DNA of 22,526 nt from a virus, in IMG/VR virus record IMGVR_UViG_3300034418_001056, positions 1-22,526 of that record, one strand, 5' to 3'. This document shows, one piece after another, positions 16,385 through 22,526 of this stretch; the first letter of the stretch is position 1, and the number at the start of each line of letters is the position of its first letter. The position numbers were made by a program, and so were the translations under genes. The notes below the pieces were generated by a model, which saw nothing but the letters and a program-made list of their open reading frames with translations, did no database searches and was not told where the DNA came from.

Positions 16385-16887
16385 CGCACAACATCCCGGT
16401 TAGGATAACGCCCTCGCTCAAATCGCAACGGGCAATCGTCAGGCATCACCACATCGATGCCCAGCTCGCGGCATAAATGAATAAAATGCAGGGTGCCGGG
16501 CCGCTGATCTTCATAAACCCCCTTCAACGACTGCTCGACGCCCCACAACCCGATCGCCGACGCGCCGCGCATAATCGACCACGCCATCGCAATTGAGACA
16601 GACGACGACAAAAACTCCGTCCCAAACCGTGCTTCCATCGCCGGCATATCCATCAACCGTGCCGGCGCTCCCAGAACGACCGCCACCATAGGGTCAGCGC
16701 ACCACACAACACCCATCGATTGCAGCATTGCATGGTATGAACCGATAACCTTCACCGGGTCATGCACCTCGTACCAAACCGTACACCGCGGCAAAGGAAA
16801 AGTGCCGACACCCTCAACAGCCCAGCCATCATCATAAAACGGCGCCTCAACCCGAGTGCGGCCAGAGCCGACGATCGCGACCTTCAT
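16381..16887 (-). CDS. Rossmann-like phage protein between terminase genes (168 aa)
   Basis: The protein starts MKVAIVGSGRTRVEAPF, a strand followed by a glycine-rich loop as in nucleotide- or SAM-binding Rossmann folds. Later come DGWAVEGVGTFPLPRCTVWY, with EVHDP close behind, and SVSIAMAWSIMRGASAIGLW. I recall similar phage proteins with a 'VGSGPS...D..W..w' opening, but no established function. It overlaps the small terminase stop and the large terminase start by four bases each, so it is firmly part of the packaging operon. A nucleotide-linked role is speculation. Confidence 0.75.
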   Translation of the reverse strand: MKVAIVGSGRTRVEAPFYDDGWAVEGVGTFPLPRCTVWYEVHDPVKVIGSYHAMLQSMGVVWCADPMVAVVLGAPARLMDMPAMEARFGTEFLSSSVSIAMAWSIMRGASAIGLWGVEQSLKGVYEDQRPGTLHFIHLCRELGIDVVMPDDCPLRFERGRYPNRDVVR

Positions 16888-17294
16888 TGCCGGTCCTCCG
16901 GTGCCTTAATGTTGATGCCAAGGATCGAGGGACGGTCGTCCTCATCAGTCTGTGGGTTGTCGAGGCCAGCCGCCTTCGCAAGGATCCGCAGCACCTGAAC
17001 CTTATCAACCAACTCGATCTCGAGAACCGACGCGCCATCCTTGTTGACCGTCTGCCGGATCTTCTTCAGGCCATGCAATTTCTGGTCGGGGATATCGGAC
17101 GACGCCTTCACAGCAACATTACCGTACTGGTCCCAAGTGACGAAGTCCGTCATCACCGTGCCAGCCATCGTCAGAGCCAGGTTGGCGATCGCTTCCTTGT
17201 TCTCGGCGATGACATTCGATGTTTTCAGCCGCTTGGCGAGGGCAGGGGCATTGCCAAAATTCGGGGGTTCGTGTGTGGATTTGCGGCCGGTCAT
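16884..17294 (-). CDS. terS: Terminase small subunit (136 aa)
   Basis: The N-terminal part (ALAKRLKTSNVIAENKEAIA, then NLALTMAGTV) is helical and basic. The middle has WDQYGNVAVKASSDIPDQKLHG, and the end holds LEIELVDKVQVLRILAKAAG, which matches the 'v.lyDK...L..LaK.lGl' motif of phage small terminases. Such proteins recognise the packaging site and load the large subunit. I start it at the ATG at 17294; the frame is open further upstream, but that extension translates to Arg/Pro-rich sequence typical of the GC-rich block. A GGAA lies about 8-9 nt upstream. The stop overlaps the following gene (ATGA). Confidence 0.8.
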   Translation of the reverse strand: MTGRKSTHEPPNFGNAPALAKRLKTSNVIAENKEAIANLALTMAGTVMTDFVTWDQYGNVAVKASSDIPDQKLHGLKKIRQTVNKDGASVLEIELVDKVQVLRILAKAAGLDNPQTDEDDRPSILGINIKAPEDRQ

Positions 17295-17650
17295 TGGGTA
17301 TTTCCGCAGTGGCTGTTTTCGGGGGAAAATATTGCGTGACACCCCCCTATCGACCCCGCCGGGGTGGGGGGGGATAAGGGTCGGTCTGGCAGCCGGCGGC
17401 CGCCATTTTCTGGGCGCCAGGTGGGCTGTCCAAAACCCCGACGAACGTATGGGAATTGGACAAGCCGCCCATGCCTGCGGATCAGCGGGAAGGGGGGCTG
17501 TTTCCTCGCACCGCCTGTACGCCCCTGTGCGGCCCCGTGGTGCGCGACAGGCGCTGGCCGCACCCACCCCAGCGCGGACCCGCGACATGACGCCTCACGC
17601 GCCATCCTAGGGCAAATTTGAACTAGTTTATGGCGCATATCGATAATCAT
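17291..17650 (-). CDS. Doubtful open frame (119 aa) in the GC-rich block
   Basis: The frame starts with an ATG at 17650, five bases after the stop of the winged-helix gene, and ends with an ATGA overlap on the small terminase start, exactly the geometry of real genes in this operon. The product is Arg, Pro and Gly rich with no recognisable motif, and several other frames are also open because stops are rare in GC-rich DNA. A GGTGGA lies about 11 nt before the ATG. I record it for its geometry, but composition speaks against a normal protein. Confidence 0.25.
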   Translation of the reverse strand: MIIDMRHKLVQICPRMAREASCRGSALGWVRPAPVAHHGAAQGRTGGARKQPPFPLIRRHGRLVQFPYVRRGFGQPTWRPENGGRRLPDRPLSPPTPAGSIGGCHAIFSPENSHCGNTQ

Positions 17651-17655
17651 AATGT
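17295..17655. other. GC-rich 361-bp block before small terminase, possible packaging/regulatory region
   Basis: Bases 17340-17600 are markedly more GC-rich than the neighbours, with G and C homopolymer runs (eight G at about 17367-17374) and the inverted repeat ACCCC-GCC-GGGGT near 17354-17366. The rest, 17605-17655, is AT-rich and contains the palindromes CAAATTTG and AACTAGTT and an ATCGAT site, a plausible promoter or DNA-bending stretch. No recognisable protein is encoded. Position directly before the terminase genes makes a cos or pac site possible. An alternative is a poorly conserved gene (see the separate low-confidence entry). Confidence 0.5.
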
Positions 17656-18150
17656 TTATTCCACCCCTTGTACCGGCACTGGCGGCGCATCACCAGCCGC
17701 CCCGACTGCAGCGATCATCGCCGCCATCTCATCATCACGATGGCGTTGATCCACTGGCCGCATGAAGATGGCGTGTGTCTGCGCCTTGCCGTACTTGTGC
17801 CTTGGCCTCGGCGCCTTGCACATATAGCCGAGATCTCTAAGGCCTCGGACTGCCCAACTGACAGTCTTGGATGGCATCCCAGTGTCGCGGCATATCCTTG
17901 CCTGGCTGACCCACGTTCTGCCGCTCTTGTCCCGATACATGCAATAGGCGGCCAGCACTCTGAACATGGCATGGGTCAGTCTTGCGTCACAGATCGCCAT
18001 CACTGGTGTCAATGCGATGACCCGCTCATCCAGTGCCTTCTTCACATTGCCCTCAGTAAAAGCCACTGGCACCACCTTAAAATCGACATCAGAAGGGGAT
18101 AGGGTCGTTGAGGTTGTCCTGAGTTTGCCTGATTTCTTCGATGTGGGCAT
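17656..18150 (-). CDS. Winged-helix DNA-binding protein (164 aa)
   Basis: The ATG at 18150 (MPTSKKSGK) is preferred over the longer open frame because GGAG lies 9 nt upstream and the longer part translates to implausible sequence inside the preceding gene. Residues 60-115 hold a helix LTHAMFRVLAAYCMYRDKSG, then WVSQARICRDTGMPSKTVSWAVRGLRDLGY. This is a helix-turn-helix with a wing of the type seen in phage replication-initiation or regulatory proteins ('w.s...iA...g.s..tv...i..L...G'). It may bind the repeat cluster upstream of its operon neighbour or regulate the late genes. It overlaps the preceding gene by 62 bp, which is long for this genome. The C-terminus is Ala/Pro/Val rich. Confidence 0.72.
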   Translation of the reverse strand: MPTSKKSGKLRTTSTTLSPSDVDFKVVPVAFTEGNVKKALDERVIALTPVMAICDARLTHAMFRVLAAYCMYRDKSGRTWVSQARICRDTGMPSKTVSWAVRGLRDLGYMCKAPRPRHKYGKAQTHAIFMRPVDQRHRDDEMAAMIAAVGAAGDAPPVPVQGVE

Positions 18151-18655
18151 TTGGGAAGGCTCCTTTTGCAAATTGTACAACGGGCGCAGACCGCTCAAGC
18201 ATTGCGATGATACGCCCAATCTCCTGTAAATGGTAGACTGCACCGGTGACCCCGTTCTTTTGCAGGCTGATGGCATCAGCGAGTGTCTGGACGACACTGA
18301 ACGAATTGCCCTGATCATCCTCGGCGACCCACACCTCGGCGACAATCTTGCGATGACCGCCGGCGGTGGCTTCGGCATCGAGTGCTTGCCACGCCCGACA
18401 CATCACCTTCGCCCGTTTGACGACCTCGTCAGGATCCTGTGCCTCGATGGCGGCATTCAGCTTCTCCCTGGCCGCCCCGAACTTTGCCGCAGTCTCGACC
18501 GACACCAGCCGCTCCAATCTGCCGACGCCCCACTTGCATTCCATCTCGTTGGCGATCTGGTCGAGCGGCTGCAGGGCCGAGTAGATGATGCCGGCATCGA
18601 CGTCACCGACGACGAGTGGATTAGTGATTGGGTCGGGTTTCTTAATATCCTTCAC
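18089..18655 (-). CDS. Hypothetical phage protein with SSB-like C-terminal tip (188 aa)
   Basis: The GTG at 18655 is chosen because GGGGG lies 5 nt upstream; an in-frame TTG at 18667 has no such site. The segment LDQIANEMECKWGVGRLERL is followed by a helix with AAKFGAAREKLNAAIEA, and then VVKRAKVMCRAWQALDAEA. I recall similar proteins in phages of alphaproteobacteria, without known function. The last residues NDPIPF resemble the DDDIPF tip with which bacterial SSB recruits partner proteins. It follows the primase-helicase gene and the TGCAG cluster, so a role in DNA replication or repair is plausible but not shown. Confidence 0.68.
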   Translation of the reverse strand: MKDIKKPDPITNPLVVGDVDAGIIYSALQPLDQIANEMECKWGVGRLERLVSVETAAKFGAAREKLNAAIEAQDPDEVVKRAKVMCRAWQALDAEATAGGHRKIVAEVWVAEDDQGNSFSVVQTLADAISLQKNGVTGAVYHLQEIGRIIAMLERSAPVVQFAKGAFPNAHIEEIRQTQDNLNDPIPF

Positions 18656-18792
18656 TTTTACCCCCAACTACGGACACTGCATTCTGCATTCTATATAGAG
18701 GAATGCAGTAAATGCAGCGTAGGCCTGCGTTTGTTGCAAATACTGCATTTCCTGTTTTGCAGCTTTTGCAGTGTATGCAGCCGGCATGTAAA
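18656..18792. repeat. Intergenic cluster of TGCAG/CTGCA repeats
   Basis: Between the primase-helicase stop and the next start lie at least eight copies of a TGCAG-type word in both orientations: 18676-18683, 18684-18691, 18701-18708, 18711-18717, 18742-18749, 18755-18762, 18764-18771 and 18774-18780. The second and third form a perfect 8-bp inverted repeat CTGCATTC/GAATGCAG around TATATAGAG. The arrangement resembles binding-site iterons of a replication origin or a multi-site operator. Neither is proven. Confidence 0.75.
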
Positions 18793-20904
18793 TCACCCAT
18801 GATCGACACTCCAAATCCACTCGCCATCACGCCATGCGAACTCACTATCGACCAGCCCATCCAATGCCCGGTTGAACGTCGTCGCCTTGTTTTTGGGGTC
18901 ACCAGATAGCCTTTTATAGACAGCGAAGCGCAGGCTATCCTCACTGACGCATTTGATATTTCCAAATGCTGGCATATGCCGGTGTTCTGCGCTGTCCGTC
19001 GTCATAATATTTGCGAGTTCTTTTAGGACAATTCGCTGGTTCTTGCCTGATGGCTGGGCCTTACGCCCTTTCCGCGCCGGCGCTTCGACGTCGGCGACCA
19101 CGACGCATGACGTGACCTCTTTGTCGCGCTTATTGAGGCCCAGGACGACCTGCTTGAGGCCGAATGGGTATTCTTGACCGCCCTCGAACTCGCGCTGCTT
19201 CTTTACCGCGGCGATCGATACTGTGTCGCCTTCTCTCCTGACCTCGATCTCGGTATCTGTGGCGGCTCTGAGCAGGCTATGGCCTCTAGCCCCTCTGGCC
19301 TGATCCTTGCCGCTGTGGTGGATAAACATGACGTGCGCCCCGGTTTGCTGCCGGATCCGGTCAGAGTTAATGACGATCGCCCCCATATCATCTGGGCTAT
19401 TTTCATTGCCGCCACTTATGGCTCGGCTGAGTGTGTCGATGACGATCAGACCGACAGGGCGTGGCATCTTTTCATTTGCCGCTTTAATACTGTCGATCAA
19501 GCGGGATGTGTCGGCCTCTGGGTCGAGTAGGTTGACTGATGTGGTGATGATGCCGAACGGCGGTATCTCGCCCTGCATTTTGTCTTTGTAGTGGTCGCGG
19601 AATGCAATCATTCGGTTGGTGATGCCGTGCTTTCCCTCGAGTGCCAGGTATATCACGCCAGTCTGGTCTGTTTCCTTGCCGCGCCAAGCCCATCCCATTG
19701 CCGTGTGCAGGGCCAGATCGCAGGCAAAGAATGTCTTGCCGCTGTTGCTTTCACCATAAACCACCGACATCTGGCCGATTCCCAAGGTGTCCTCGACAAA
19801 GTCCTGTGTATCTGTTGAGGCCTCGATGTCGCCGAACCATGTGATGGGGATATGATTGTCGGCGTTGCCGGCGTCCCAATCGCTGTTCTTCTCGGCTTCT
19901 TGTTCCTGTTTGATGATAGTCGCCGCCTTGTGGGCGAGGGTAGGCTCCGGCGCATAACCTTTGCGCCTTGCCCCGTCGATCGCCTCTTGAACCTCGGCGA
20001 TTGTCTGTTGCTGCGTGTAGCCGGGCAGGGTGGTATCGGCGAGGTAGTCCTGTATTGCTTCATCAGTGTGATCTGTGGCGACAAGATGGGCGGTGATGGC
20101 GACCATATTGTGGTGCCAATGATCGCCTTGCAGCATCCTGTCTTTTGCGGCCTGTGCATCGACGCCATTGCGTATGTGCAGGGTATGGTGCTGAACAGCG
20201 TTCGTGGCGCCTGCATGGTCATTTCTGGGCGCTGAGAGTGCCATCTGTGGCGTTACCTGATGCCGGGTGATCTCGCCCAGATTAAACTGCTGCCGGCGAC
20301 CGTGCGGCATATGCAATTCTGTCATCTCGGTCAGCCGCCCCTCTTTCTTGGGCCATGCGACTGAGCCGGGGATACGCATGATGCGGCTTTCGTTCTTACA
20401 AGCTGGGTCACCGTCGAGCAGCGTGGCGACGTGGGCGAGGGCATTCCGCATCAGGGCGTGGTCGCGGATGGGTTCGACTAAGGGTAAATACTTATGTGAT
20501 CTGAGGTGCGGGTGCCGGCCGGTAACAACGGTGATTGGCGCCTCGATGCCGAGTTCCTTCATCTTCGCGGTGGCGGCCGCGCTGGCCCCGTCATCATCGA
20601 AGTCGGCGAACAAGGTGTATAATGCAATGACGTCGGCATCACCACCACGGGAATGCGGCAGGTTGGTGCGGCGCAGGCCGGGTCCAAAGTAGACATTCTG
20701 CCCAGGTGTCGCATTGGTCTGCGCTGCGAAGTCGGCCGCCTCGGCATAATCCTCGACCGGAAACATCCTCGCCTGCTTGGGCGACTTGCTGTCGGGCAGG
20801 GTGTAGGCGATCTCGATCTGCCCATCGATCATGACATGGCTGTATAGCCGCTCGAAAAAGTCGGCGATGACCTGTGGATCCGGTTGATGTGCGTGTGCCA
20901 ACAT
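18793..20904 (-). CDS. Primase-helicase: PrimPol-like N-terminus, RepA-type ATPase (703 aa)
   Basis: Residues 90-190 carry a primase-like domain of the RepB/PrimPol type. The acidic motif LFADFDDDG is at 98-106, VVTGRHPHLRSHKYLPLVEP at 126-145, and the motif NESRIMRIPGSVAWPKKEGR at 171-190. Residues 370-560 form a RecA-fold hexameric helicase of the RepA/AAA_25 type, with Walker A GESNSGKT (384-391), Walker B LIVIDTLSRA (486-495), the HHSGKD sensor (529-534) and GARGHSLLRAATD (538-550). The last 80 residues look like a winged helix. The protein would prime and unwind DNA at the fork. GAGGG lies 5 nt before the ATG at 20904. It follows the candidate ssDNA-binding gene, separated by a long hairpin. 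Confidence 0.93.
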   Translation of the reverse strand: MLAHAHQPDPQVIADFFERLYSHVMIDGQIEIAYTLPDSKSPKQARMFPVEDYAEAADFAAQTNATPGQNVYFGPGLRRTNLPHSRGGDADVIALYTLFADFDDDGASAAATAKMKELGIEAPITVVTGRHPHLRSHKYLPLVEPIRDHALMRNALAHVATLLDGDPACKNESRIMRIPGSVAWPKKEGRLTEMTELHMPHGRRQQFNLGEITRHQVTPQMALSAPRNDHAGATNAVQHHTLHIRNGVDAQAAKDRMLQGDHWHHNMVAITAHLVATDHTDEAIQDYLADTTLPGYTQQQTIAEVQEAIDGARRKGYAPEPTLAHKAATIIKQEQEAEKNSDWDAGNADNHIPITWFGDIEASTDTQDFVEDTLGIGQMSVVYGESNSGKTFFACDLALHTAMGWAWRGKETDQTGVIYLALEGKHGITNRMIAFRDHYKDKMQGEIPPFGIITTSVNLLDPEADTSRLIDSIKAANEKMPRPVGLIVIDTLSRAISGGNENSPDDMGAIVINSDRIRQQTGAHVMFIHHSGKDQARGARGHSLLRAATDTEIEVRREGDTVSIAAVKKQREFEGGQEYPFGLKQVVLGLNKRDKEVTSCVVVADVEAPARKGRKAQPSGKNQRIVLKELANIMTTDSAEHRHMPAFGNIKCVSEDSLRFAVYKRLSGDPKNKATTFNRALDGLVDSEFAWRDGEWIWSVDHG

Positions 20905-20922
20905 TATGCCCTCGGTTTAATT

Positions 20923-20980
20923 CGCTCTTTATTGATGCCGCCGGGTCACCCAACTCACCGGCGGCATCTGACAAAGAGCG
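20923..20980 (-). other. Long intercistronic hairpin before primase-helicase gene
   Basis: The inner arms GATGCCGCCGG/CCGGCGGCATC (20934-20944 and 20958-20968) and the outer arms CGCTCTTT/AAAGAGCG (20923-20930 and 20973-20980) are perfect, separated by a small internal loop. The hairpin starts two bases after the upstream stop codon and ends 18 bp before the next start codon. No T run follows on the minus strand, so it is not a standard terminator. An RNase III-type processing site or a translation control element is more likely. Confidence 0.8.
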
Positions 20981-20982
20981 GG

Positions 20983-21585
20983 TTAGAACTCTTCGTCACC
21001 GGCCGGCGCTGGTGCTGGGATGCTTGGCGCCGGTGCGGCAGCGGCGGGAGAGGGCGCAACCGCCGCTGTTTCTGTATCGTCACCGGCCAGTGCTGCCGGC
21101 CGATTGACCCATTTGACGATCTTCAGGTTGGGGATGACGGTATTGCCTTTGCCGACTTTCTTAGGCGTGACGCCCTCGAACGCGACAACCGGAACCTTGC
21201 CCGGGTTGTTGCCGGCGCTGGCCTCGTACTCATTGTACAGGTTCTCGATGCCCATGCAGGTGCCGGTGCCGGTCGATGCCAACTCGCGGATCGGGTCATC
21301 GCCGAACAGCTTGGGGCTGAAGAACTTGAGGCTGATGCCGCGCTTCCACTCACCCTCACCGGGCTTGCGTCGATAGTCGTCGTCGGCCTCATCCCACACC
21401 CATTGTGGTGCCATACCTTCACCGAACAGACCCCAGCCCTGCTGGATGTTCTCGATGTCGGCGATCGCCTGGGTAAAGGTGAACGGCTGGGCGCCGCCAT
21501 CCTTTGACATTTCCCAGGTCGAGATTGATGCTTTGAAATTAATATACGGCTGGAAGTCGCCGCCGGAGGAGAGGTGAAGGGGCAT
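20983..21585 (-). CDS. Candidate ssDNA-binding protein with acidic C-terminal tail (200 aa)
   Basis: The N-terminal 150 residues contain a conserved-looking core: FQPYINFKASISTWEM, the segment IENIQQGWGLFGEGMAPQWV, KRGISLKFFSP, and GKVPVVAFEGVTP. I recall this family from phages of alphaproteobacteria, usually annotated as hypothetical. The C-terminal 40 residues form an Ala/Pro-rich linker ending in GDEEF. A flexible linker plus an acidic end with terminal Phe is the hallmark of T7 gp2.5 and bacterial SSB, where it contacts polymerase and primase-helicase. The gene directly precedes the primase-helicase gene. AGGA lies 7 nt before the ATG at 21585. Assignment is inferred from tail and position, not from a clear OB-fold signature. 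Confidence 0.6.
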   Translation of the reverse strand: MPLHLSSGGDFQPYINFKASISTWEMSKDGGAQPFTFTQAIADIENIQQGWGLFGEGMAPQWVWDEADDDYRRKPGEGEWKRGISLKFFSPKLFGDDPIRELASTGTGTCMGIENLYNEYEASAGNNPGKVPVVAFEGVTPKKVGKGNTVIPNLKIVKWVNRPAALAGDDTETAAVAPSPAAAAPAPSIPAPAPAGDEEF

Positions 21586-21637
21586 TGTGTGTTCCTTTAT
21601 CCTTCAATTGCGCCCTGGTCTTTGTGACAGGTAGACG

Positions 21638-21661
21638 CCCGGTGCCAAGGCATTGACCGGG
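21638..21661. other. Short inverted repeat upstream of the candidate ssDNA-binding gene
   Basis: The arms CCCGGT and ACCGGG (6 bp) enclose an inner GCC-AA-GGC on the plus strand, forming a compact hairpin between the 91-aa gene and the ssDNA-binding candidate. No T run follows on the minus strand. It may be a processing or stability element like the other intergenic hairpins. Confidence 0.4.
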
Positions 21662-21671
21662 TGTGGATGGG

Positions 21672-21947
21672 TTAAAGAAGTTTAGAGATGGCGATGTCGG
21701 CGGCTGTCTTGGCGGCCTGGTATAGCCAGTCAGGCAGCTTGGTATCGACATCAATCAGGGTGTCCTGACCATTATCCTGACCCCACAGCCCGACTTCTCG
21801 GATGACGTTGGTGCCGTCCGTTGTCTTTTCGATGAGGATCTCGCCCTCGATGTCGAAGAACATTGTGGTCGGGCCGTGCGCCAGGTCGAACGACAGGTAG
21901 GCGGTGTCATCATTTTTCCATTTAGTAGATACGTTTCGTACATTCAT
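21672..21947 (-). CDS. Hypothetical protein (91 aa)
   Basis: The protein starts MNVRNVSTKWKNDDTAYLSF and has a beta-rich first half (DLAHGPTTMFFDIEGEILIE), then GLWGQDNGQDTLIDVDTKLP, and an Ala-rich C-terminal helix. I do not recognise a family. The ATG at 21947 overlaps the stop of the upstream gene (ATGA), so it belongs to the early DNA-metabolism operon. Third-position GC use is like that of its neighbours. Confidence 0.65.
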   Translation of the reverse strand: MNVRNVSTKWKNDDTAYLSFDLAHGPTTMFFDIEGEILIEKTTDGTNVIREVGLWGQDNGQDTLIDVDTKLPDWLYQAAKTAADIAISKLL

Positions 21948-22216
21948 TCGTCTGTTGCCTTTGCAATCTCTGCGCCCAGTGCGGCATAGCCGATGATGTC
22001 GCGCCAGTTATCGGCGCGTCTGGGTGCGTGAATAGTTCTGACAATCTTGAGGTCGATCAGCATCAGGATGACTTCCTCGGCGCTGACATCGACGCCAAGG
22101 ATATTTGCCCATCGGTCTGCGATCTTATGGAATTGCTTTGCCGCGTCACCATGCTGCGCGGCGCGTGTCTCTGTGATGAGTTCGTCGGCTTGCGCCAGGA
22201 TGTCGGAGCGGTTCAC
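21944..22216 (-). CDS. DUF6378-like protein (90 aa)
   Basis: The sequence AQHGDAAKQFHKIADRWANI, then VDVSAEEVILMLIDLKIVR, and DNWRDIIGYAALGAE, follows the pattern of DUF6378 phage proteins ('R..qYGd...nf..iA..W...lg...ta.dv..mm...KiaR......D...DiagYaalg'). Their function is unknown; the helical bundle with D-x-x-G-Y-A recalls the MazG-like/phosphohydrolase style, but that is only a resemblance. The start is a GTG at 22216 that overlaps the resolvase stop (GTGA). Length is typical. Confidence 0.75.
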   Translation of the reverse strand: MNRSDILAQADELITETRAAQHGDAAKQFHKIADRWANILGVDVSAEEVILMLIDLKIVRTIHAPRRADNWRDIIGYAALGAEIAKATDE

Positions 22217-22526
22217 TGGTTAAAACCTTTTGCCAAATAGAATGCGAGCAGCGCCGCCTCGGCCCGGCCGTCGTCTTTTACGCGGGACCATTGATCTGCA
22301 TAGTCTGGGAATAATTGCGTGGCGCGTCGGCGACTCTCGCCCTTGTCGGACGACAGGTGCATGGCCGACTTCCACCGCTGCGGCGTGACGCGGGTGAGGG
22401 GAATGCGAAGCGCACTAACGACGCCTTCGACGGCGCCATACGACCTGCCAAAGTTAAACATCGACGTGACGCCTTGACCCGGCATCGCGCTGACCTGCTC
22501 GAGGATTAGATGATCCGGTTGATGAT
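22213..22526 (-). CDS. RuvC-like Holliday junction resolvase, 5' end cut by window edge
   Basis: At least 103 residues of the C-terminal two thirds are visible. The frame continues past the in-frame ATG at 22485 to the window edge, with the upstream residues HQPDHLILEQVSAMPGQG. The LILEQV strand supplies the second acidic active-site residue (Glu). MFNFGRSYGAVEGV is the phage RuvC-type helix, RVTPQRWKSAM follows, and KDDGRAEAALLA carries the C-terminal acidic residues. Such enzymes cut branched DNA made during replication and recombination and help prepare DNA for packaging. The first acidic residue lies outside the window. Confidence 0.9.
   Translation of the reverse strand, partial: HQPDHLILEQVSAMPGQGVTSMFNFGRSYGAVEGVVSALRIPLTRVTPQRWKSAMHLSSDKGESRRRATQLFPDYADQWSRVKDDGRAEAALLAFYLAKGFNQ

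Noticed and set aside
17295-17588. N-terminal extension of the small terminase
   Set aside because: The extension is Arg/Pro-rich, as expected when GC-rich non-coding DNA is translated, and small terminases of this type begin near the chosen ATG.
17041-17610. Plus-strand open frame across the small terminase and GC-rich block
   Set aside because: It lies opposite a recognised gene and is open mainly because of high GC content.
14360-18185. Recurring TTGTACA words (near 14375 and 18175, also near 11100 and 2565) as a possible operator
   Set aside because: The two best matches both encode VQFAK inside genes, so codon choice explains them; the other copies share only a short core.
18151-18378. 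N-terminal extension of the winged-helix gene
   Set aside because: The open frame upstream of 18150 lies inside the 188-aa gene, translates to Arg/Ser-rich low-quality sequence, and the ATG at 18150 has its own GGAG site.
1-22526. tRNA genes, CRISPR arrays, insertion sequences, integrase or attachment sites
   Set aside because: No cloverleaf with the conserved T-loop, no regularly spaced repeats, no transposase or recombinase motifs were seen on either strand.

Overview
The window is a 22.5 kb piece of a tailed-phage genome of podovirus type (T7-like virion architecture). Every gene I can support lies on the minus strand, so the map reads from right to left. The host is probably an alphaproteobacterium. 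This is inferred mainly from a strong shortage of GANTC, the target of the alphaproteobacterial methylase CcrM (10 sites found by eye against about 88 expected). I see no integrase, tRNA, CRISPR array, insertion sequence, DNA polymerase or single-subunit RNA polymerase in the window.

Right part (22526 to 17656), DNA metabolism: a RuvC-like resolvase cut by the window edge, a DUF6378-type protein, a small unknown, a candidate ssDNA-binding protein with an acidic tail ending in Phe, and a large PrimPol/RepA-like primase-helicase. After a 137-bp gap packed with TGCAG repeats come an unknown protein ending in an SSB-like tip and a winged-helix DNA-binding protein.

Middle (17655 to 14774), packaging: a GC-rich 361-bp block of uncertain nature, the small terminase, a Rossmann-like protein lying between the two terminase genes, and the large terminase.

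Left part (14773 to 1), virion: a gp13-like protein, a small unknown, the T7 gp8-type portal, an HNH-like mini-protein, a Bbp19-like protein, the scaffold, a leader with three hairpins, the major capsid protein, a candidate head decoration protein, tail tubular proteins A and B, and a set of ejected internal virion proteins. That set comprises gp14-like and gp15-like proteins, a 676-aa protein with an HhH-GPD-like VDTH motif, a 66-aa protein, and a very large gp16-like protein that runs off the left edge.

Many neighbouring genes overlap by ATGA or GTGA, so translation is probably coupled within a few long transcripts. These transcripts appear to be punctuated by perfect hairpins between genes. 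The most unusual points are the GANTC depletion, the glycosylase-like motif inside a probable ejection protein, the TGCAG repeat cluster, the structured leader before the capsid gene, and the GC-rich block before the small terminase.
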